This document shows positions 58,123 to 64,000 of a stretch of DNA of 64,000 nucleotides, piece by piece (the stretch's first letter is position 1; each line of letters opens with the position of its first letter). The stretch is taken from the NCBI RefSeq assembly GCF_026210795.1, contig NC_089435.1, forward strand, positions 248,001 through 312,000. The letters run 5' to 3'. The position numbers and the translations under genes are program-made. A model generated the notes under the pieces. The model was not told the DNA's origin, did no database searches, and saw nothing but the letters and a program-made list of their open reading frames with translations. Source of the DNA: Rhizophagus irregularis. Its lineage: Eukaryota; Glomeromycota; Glomeromycetes; Glomerales; Glomeraceae.

Positions 58123-60100
58123 ATCAGGCCTCTATTTTTATCCCATTTCCAATATTATCCGGTAATCTGGTATTTTAAATATACTAGACTACACCATTTT
58201 AAGAATAAGTTATGAAATTAAGCGAAACATCTATTTATTACCTTTAATTTTCATTTTGATATTTAAGTAGAAATTATTAAATTAAATAAGATTATATTAA
58301 CTTAGATTGAATATATAAATCCTTTTGGGTCTCTTTATTTCGATAATATATATTAAACAAAAACTTCTAATAATGGAATTTATGGTCTTCATTTATATCA
58401 ATTTATACAGGAGATCTATATATAAATCCTATAAAAGTAGTGAGAGTTGAATTTTCGGATTTTAAATACATTTCTTTTAAGCAATAAGATTGGAATGGGA
58501 GAATGCCTAAGGTAGAATATCTTGTACAGTTGTTAATTATAAGAAAATATCATGAGTCAATAAAATAAAAGAATGTTTACTTATAGTATCTGACGTAAAT
58601 CGTCAATTTAATAAAATGATTCATAACATACATCATTTTTATGGTGTAGAAAGTTCTAAACGACTTAAATCACTAAATTACTTTAATCCTCTGAATTTAC
58701 TTTATTTGTTGAAGAAAATATATTTAATATAAACAATCGAGAAAAATAACAAATTGAGACCTCGTAATATAAATTAAAGACTTATTCTTCCAATCGCGAT
58801 AGCTTAAATTTTATGAGACACTTTAATGCTTTTTCCGATGTAATCTATCATGATTGTAACAAATAAATTAAAATTGGAATTTCAGCTGGTTTGGATGCTT
58901 CATCAAGTCTTTTTTCAATTATGTTAATAAATAATTTTTTTTTAAAAAAGAAAAAACCTTTTTCAACACTTTAATTCAAGTGATTTAAGATTTTCTTCAG
59001 GCCGAGTAACTAATCTTGCACCAACTAAAGGAGAGGTAATTCCAAGTTTTTGTTAAACCCAATTCGTAGCAACCTATGTATAACGATAAAAACCATTAAT
59101 ATCCGGTTGTTGGAAAAAATTAAAGACTAGAGTTTTAAAAGGTTGGATACCTGAAAACGGAATATGAAATGACAATGGCTTCATCTAAGATCCTCCAATT
59201 TTTTTCAACTTTTGAACGATTTGCAACTGATTCACCACGACTTTCCGATTTTGCTGATTCTCTTATATTTTCTGGCAAGAAAACTAATATAAAATTAATT
59301 ATTAATACAATAGTTACAATAATTATCTTTGGACACCACATGGAATAATCCCAACCTAAAAGATTTTAAATAGAGATTTAGTATTCTTATATAAATCAAA
59401 TATAATAAGTATAATTTAATTATATGATACACACCTCAATTTCAGCTGTTAGTCAAATTCTAACGAACAACTAACTAACTATAACGCGGTTGAAGTCCAA
59501 TGACCTTTAATATCTACTAAAATTATTATTATTATTTCGTACCTCCATCCACGTAATTCTGCAAATGTATTAGAACGAGTGAGTGCTTAAGATGGAAATT
59601 TTGCTTTACAGCAACGTATAATATATACTTACTTTTTTTTAGAAAAAATTGATCGAGAAGATACTATAAATATAATAGTTAATTACTATTCCAATTCGAG
59701 CGACGTCATTTAATGGTCTCATGAGTTTTTCAACTGGAGTTCAAAGCTAATAAGCATGAATAAATAAAATATCAACATTAAACTCTCATCTAAATTCTCC
59801 ACAAACTTTTTCGGTGATTTCCTCCTAAATATTTATTAGTTAACATAACAAATTACACTAATTTCAATTTCTGTAAACGTATTTTTTTGTAAAAACATTA
59901 ACAAAGCATTTTTAATAAAATGTAATCGAACCTTTTTTTAATATTTGTTATTAATAATTATTTCGATAAAAAATACTCTCATATGATTTGATATTAAATC
60001 ATTTTAAGATAAAAATGCCGGTATAATATATATATAATCTGAAGTGACACCAATTTTGTGAATCAAAGATTGAAGCGTCATCAAGCTGATAATCTCAATC
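58123..60100 (-). pseudogene. Unknown multi-exon gene relic (block 4)
   Basis: Minus-strand exon pieces: IIEKRLDEASKPAEIPIL (about 58870-58925), GITSPLVGARLVTRPEENLK continuing SLELK (about 58975-59050), and NIRESAKSESRGESVANRSK continuing VEKNW (about 59200-59275). A degraded NTFAEL-GWR exon followed by GTACG is near 59540-59600, and an EEITEKV-like piece is near 59820. The LVGARLVTRPEENLKSLELK segment is the best clue for a search. I do not recognise the family. Stops (for example VATNWV followed by stop) and shifts break it. Confidence 0.5.
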
Positions 60101-60848
60101 CCAAGCCAATATCTGTTAAGAAGCTATCCTAAATAGGAAGTTTATCGGTACACAATAATATTAAATGAACCCTTTTAAATTAATTTGAATTGTGTAACGA
60201 GTCTCGTCATAAAACTCGTACCATGTCGATCATTTTTATTGACGATACATTAGAGTTTCGATCCCGGTTCGAAGAGTATTCGAAGCAACGGGCTGTTACT
60301 ATTTTTTAAAATAAAAAAAATTACATAAATCAAAAAATTATTGACCTACCTTTTCTGTGCAGAAACTAGCGAAATTTGTTAAACAAGAAATGTGAGTCGT
60401 TATTTAAGTTGGGAATTTTTAAACGAACAATCGAAACATCAGATTTGGATTCTGTCATTAAGAGTTTTAGAACGCTATACAAAATCCTACATTTTTCATA
60501 ATAAGTTTAAGTGACTTTTAATTTTATACACGAAACAACTCTTGAAAAACTTTTGTAAATCATTTCAAGTTAATTAATTTATGATTCAATTAACCAGTTA
60601 AGTCGTTATGGTTTTTCCAACATTTTTTTTTTTATTTTATCTGCGCCTTATATAAATACAAATTATAATAAGAATTATAAGCCACCTTGTAATCTCGTTA
60701 TATTTCACTTTGCGAACATATATCATTTTCTCCAAAAGCTAATTGAATAATATTGTACAATAAAAATATATATACTCTAAATATAATAAGATAAACGATA
60801 TTTTATATGAAAATTTCTTATTTCTTCAGATATGATTAATAAATGAAA
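60101..60848. other. Intergenic DNA
   Basis: 60020-60600 is similar to 28060-29200. The TCGATCCCGGTTCGAAG stretch at 60258 recalls a tRNA B box, but no tRNA fold was found around it. Confidence 0.4.
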
Positions 60849-63346
60849 CTAATTTCTTATGCGTTTTCCTATTTTAAATTAAATAAATAAATAAATAAAA
60901 ATATAAACAACAAATAGTGAAAACATTTAATCAAATAATACTGTATATTTACCATTATTTTCATAAGAATTAATATTTAATTCTTCAATATTTCGTTTAG
61001 TTCCAAGTACGTTGAGTTCACTAATAATATAAAATCGTATTTTATTGATTTTTGAATTGTTTGAAATTAAATTATAAATAATAAATATTTTTAACTTTAA
61101 ATACCTTTCAATACCTATGCCTAATTCGAATTCTTTTGAAATATAATCTATAAGGAAAAAAATTTTTAATTTATTTATTCAAAGATGACTAATAATAGTA
61201 TTACGGTATAGTACATACCATTTGATGAAAAATTGATAGATGAACAATTAGTAAATATAGATGAACATTTAGAAATGTAAGAATTTAATGATCTACTTGT
61301 ATAAATAGCTTTTGGATGAGGCTTTTCACTAAACTTGGAACCAAGCTTCTTCGAAACTATTAAATTTTTCCTTTTTAATTCAGCTTGGTTAAATTGATCA
61401 TGATAGTATTTGAGAGGTTCATCATAATTATGACAACGCCATGTTTCACAAGTATAATAAATTTCTTTTATAGAAGGTCTTTTTTTTGGATCAGAATCCC
61501 AACAACTTTTCATTATATTAGCATAACATTCTGGTGTATCTTCTGTAATTTCAGGTCTTACACCATCCATAATATTAAAAATAAGAATATGATCATGTTC
61601 AATATTAGCAAAAGGCTTACAACCTGTTGTAAGTTCCCACATGATCATACCCAAACTATAAATATCAGATTCTTTAGAATATACAGACCCTTTAAATATT
61701 TCTGGTGCAATATAAGGTATCACTCCATAAATTTCGTTATCCGATGAGGTATCATTTGCAGGTCGTGATAATCCTAGATCTCCGATTTTAATTTTAGCTG
61801 GATAATCTACCAATATATTTCCACTATGAAAATCTCGATGTATAAACTTTGCATTGTGAATAGTCCGGAGTCTAAAATAAAATAATTAATAAATTTGCAT
61901 TATGAATTAATCATTTACCAATATATTTAAAATATGATTACCCAAATGTGATTTGAAATAAAATAATTATTTTCTGTTGCCAATTAATTTTTGTAAAATT
62001 CTTTTGTAAATACTTATGTAAATCTCCATTCTGCGCATATTGCATAACTAGTATATAATCGTCTAATTTTGGATCCTTTGTAAAACCATGGGTTTTAATA
62101 ATAGTTTCATAACTTCCATAATGATGATTTATCTTTAACTATTAATTCCCAAGATTAATAAGATTAAAATTAAAATATTTTTAATGAATATCAAATAAAA
62201 ATAATTACGAATTGTTGACGTATTTACCTCATTCATAAAATATTTTTCAGCAAATTGAGAGTTTTTAAACCTTTTTAAAATGACAATGTTATCTCTAGTC
62301 AAAAAACGATAAATATTCTTATTTGAACCATTTAACCGAGTTGCTTGATATACAATACTAAACCCTCCTTTTGTTATTTCTTTTACATTTGTAAATTGAG
62401 AATATGGTATATATCTCATTAATAGTCCTTTAAAATTATCGCAAATAGAAATACAACACATCTCGAATGGAACGAAATATTCATCAATACTTTTTACATT
62501 GTTAGCAAAATTAGCTATTTCCAATTGATATGATCTTATGCTAACAAGAAAATCATCTAAAACACTATCTCCACTGTTAATACCAATCATCTTTGTGATA
62601 TCAAAAGTAATAGTTGATACTCTCTTGCATTTTTTACATTGCGATTGATTTGTATATCCAAAAATAACATTTGTTGTTAAACAAAATCTACATCCAATAA
62701 AAAATATGAAACAATTTTCACAATACTTTTGACAGTTAGATGTTAATATTAATTCTTCAAAACAAAAACAACTAAATCTATTTTCCCACCATGGTAAATA
62801 AATAATTGAAATAGGCTTTTTAGTTAAGGTTGATTCTATATATCCAATAGAGATTAGATAACAATTTGAACATAATTTAAATTCCGTTATAATGTTATGA
62901 TCTGTTCCTTGATATAATAATTTTCCGCATAGTTTACAATATTTTTCACTTTCGAACACGTTTTTGTATATGGGAATTTTTTTCGATTCCGAAGTGTAAC
63001 TACGTATTTGTTTAAAAACTAATATTGTCAAGCAATTTCTACAGCATTCTTGAATATTTCGTGATACTTTTGTTCCATTTATTTCATGTTCACTACATTC
63101 TAAGTCCTCTGCAAATAAATATACGTCCAAGTATATATTATTATCTGTTATTTTAGTTAAATAACATGATAAGCATTTTTTGCAATATTTTTGCTCATAA
63201 ATTAACGTTTTTGTATATACTCCTCCACAATGAAAACAATATTCATCTCTCAAATTAAATGAAACGAAAAAAATCGGTACGGGACTAGATTTTAATTTTG
63301 GTGTTGGATCAAAAGAATTTTCATCATTTACATTTATAAGATCCAT
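60849..63346 (-). CDS. Tyrosine-kinase-like protein kinase with cysteine-rich N-terminal region, six exons
   Basis: Predicted exons are complement 62228-63346, 61942-62138, 61219-61871, 61105-61147, 60953-61020 and 60849-60868. Every intron has GT-AG ends, and the frame closes exactly to 699 residues. The ATG at 63346 has an A-rich context. Residues 30-245 carry repeated C-x2-C pairs (C37/C40, C55/C58, C137/C140, C159/C162, C209/C212, C219/C222, C237/C240), probably tandem zinc-ribbon-like folds. The kinase domain begins at about 318: Gly-loop EITKGGFSIVY (first Gly replaced by Thr325-Lys326), Lys358 in VILKRF, catalytic loop HRDFHSGN (Asp452), DLG 470-472, and APE 494-496. The tail encodes DYISKEFELG and LGTKRNIEELNINSYENNGK. 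The catalytic residues are kept, so it may be active. Related to the kinase at 46204 and to three pseudogenes here. Confidence 0.85.
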
Positions 63347-63879
63347 TTTATTATGTTTTCCATATAAGCAAGTATTGAAAATTCGATATATTTATAGTTT
63401 TTCAAATCCTTAAATGATGAATATCTGAATAAATATAGAATTTTCTATCAGTGAATTCTCCAGAAAATTCGGTTCGTATTTATTTTTGGAAGTACTTTAT
63501 CTAAGGGTATAATAAATGCATAATGTTAATGATGCTGATCTGTTGATCTACATGCCTAACTCTACCAATTGAAAGGAGAAGAACAAAACAAGGGGGGGAT
63601 GTTTCTATTTTAAGAATTTCATTGAAAAATATTTTTCCTTTACGTTTTGTATATTAAAATAAAATATATAGTTTGACTTCTATCCGTGATTACTAACTAA
63701 ATTGTTGCTGATCGTATTTTAATTTTTGTGCGATCTGTCTGTCGTGTAAAACATTAAACATTTGAACCATCATTTTGATTTTTTAAAGAAAAATTTCCTT
63801 ATATGTCCAAATACACGATCTATTATTGTTAAAGAAAATAGCAAGTTAAAATAAATTTGTGGTAATTTAAATATTATTA
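63347..63879. other. Upstream region of the kinase gene, no other gene seen
   Basis: Likely promoter and 5' untranslated region. Nothing else is supported. Confidence 0.5.
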
Positions 63880-64000
63880 CAGTCGCCACTTAATATAACG
63901 AACCACGGAACCACCCTCCGTATAGGGTGAATTCATAATATAATACTAATAATCTATACAACGAACAGTACGGTATATAGATTCAAACATGATTAAATTA
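63880..64000. mobile_element. Left end of a pogo-like MITE, cut by the window edge
   Basis: After TA at 63878-63879 it begins CAGTCGCCACTTAATATAAC, then GAACCACGGAACC. This matches the end of the element at 16674 (CAGTCGACTCTGGTTATAAC, then GAAC) in layout and many bases. The other end is beyond the window. Confidence 0.6.

Noticed and set aside
60240-60300. tRNA-like B box (GATCCCGGTTCGAAG)
   Set aside because: No A box at the right distance and no cloverleaf on either strand.

Overview
The window looks like nuclear DNA of an arbuscular mycorrhizal fungus, most likely Rhizophagus irregularis or a close Glomeraceae relative. The evidence is very high A+T, genes with many short GTAAGT/TAG introns, tyrosine-kinase-like kinases of the Glomeromycotina type (catalytic loop HRDFHSGN, C-terminal tail with GTKRNIEEL), a kinase-Sel1 fusion, a Helitron with a DUF6570-type region and dense transposon debris. 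The species is inferred from recognised families, not from a search.

Layout. At 0.6-2.4 kb lies a complete three-exon alpha/beta hydrolase on the minus strand. Most of 7.7-60.6 kb is built from about four diverged copies of one segmental duplication (about 7.7-13.2, 13.4-29.2, 37.9-45.6 and 55.4-60.6 kb). Each copy carries, in part or whole, a minus-strand relic of an unrecognised Q/N-rich gene family, a plus-strand member of the same family head-to-head with it (9369, 18916, 39286, 56892), and a minus-strand multi-exon gene relic of unknown function. Different transposons landed in each copy, so the other copies serve as empty-site references: a 5'-truncated LINE with target-site duplication (14.4-15.2 kb), hAT-like MITEs with 8-bp duplications, a 6-kb decayed Helitron (19.9-26.0 kb) that itself carries two MITEs, an internally deleted hAT element (42.4-43.2 kb), and two nearly identical 279-bp fold-back MITEs. 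A C2H2 zinc-finger pseudogene (16.4-18.2 kb) is split by a pogo-like MITE.

The 29-37.9 kb interval holds kinase relics, a fragment resembling Uma2-type proteins, and a strongly G-rich tandem repeat (33.1-34.0 kb). A homopurine minisatellite lies at 41.0-41.9 kb. A kinase-Sel1 pseudogene is at 53.0-54.7 kb. A well-preserved six-exon kinase with a cysteine-rich N-terminal half is at 60.8-63.3 kb.

The most unusual structure is in the kinase gene at 46.2-50.3 kb (minus strand). The intron space between its first recognisable exon and its kinase exons is a tandem array of about 104-bp units. Each unit carries a branch-point-like ACTAAC, a TATAG acceptor, a core of exactly 3 nt, and a GTAAGT donor. 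The spacers are almost identical, while the 3-nt cores vary. I read this as 26 candidate 3-nt microexons plus one candidate 1-nt microexon that restores phase. Any order or subset of the observed 3-nt cores is free of internal stop codons. This could be a system for making variable N-termini by splicing, but there is no transcript evidence here.
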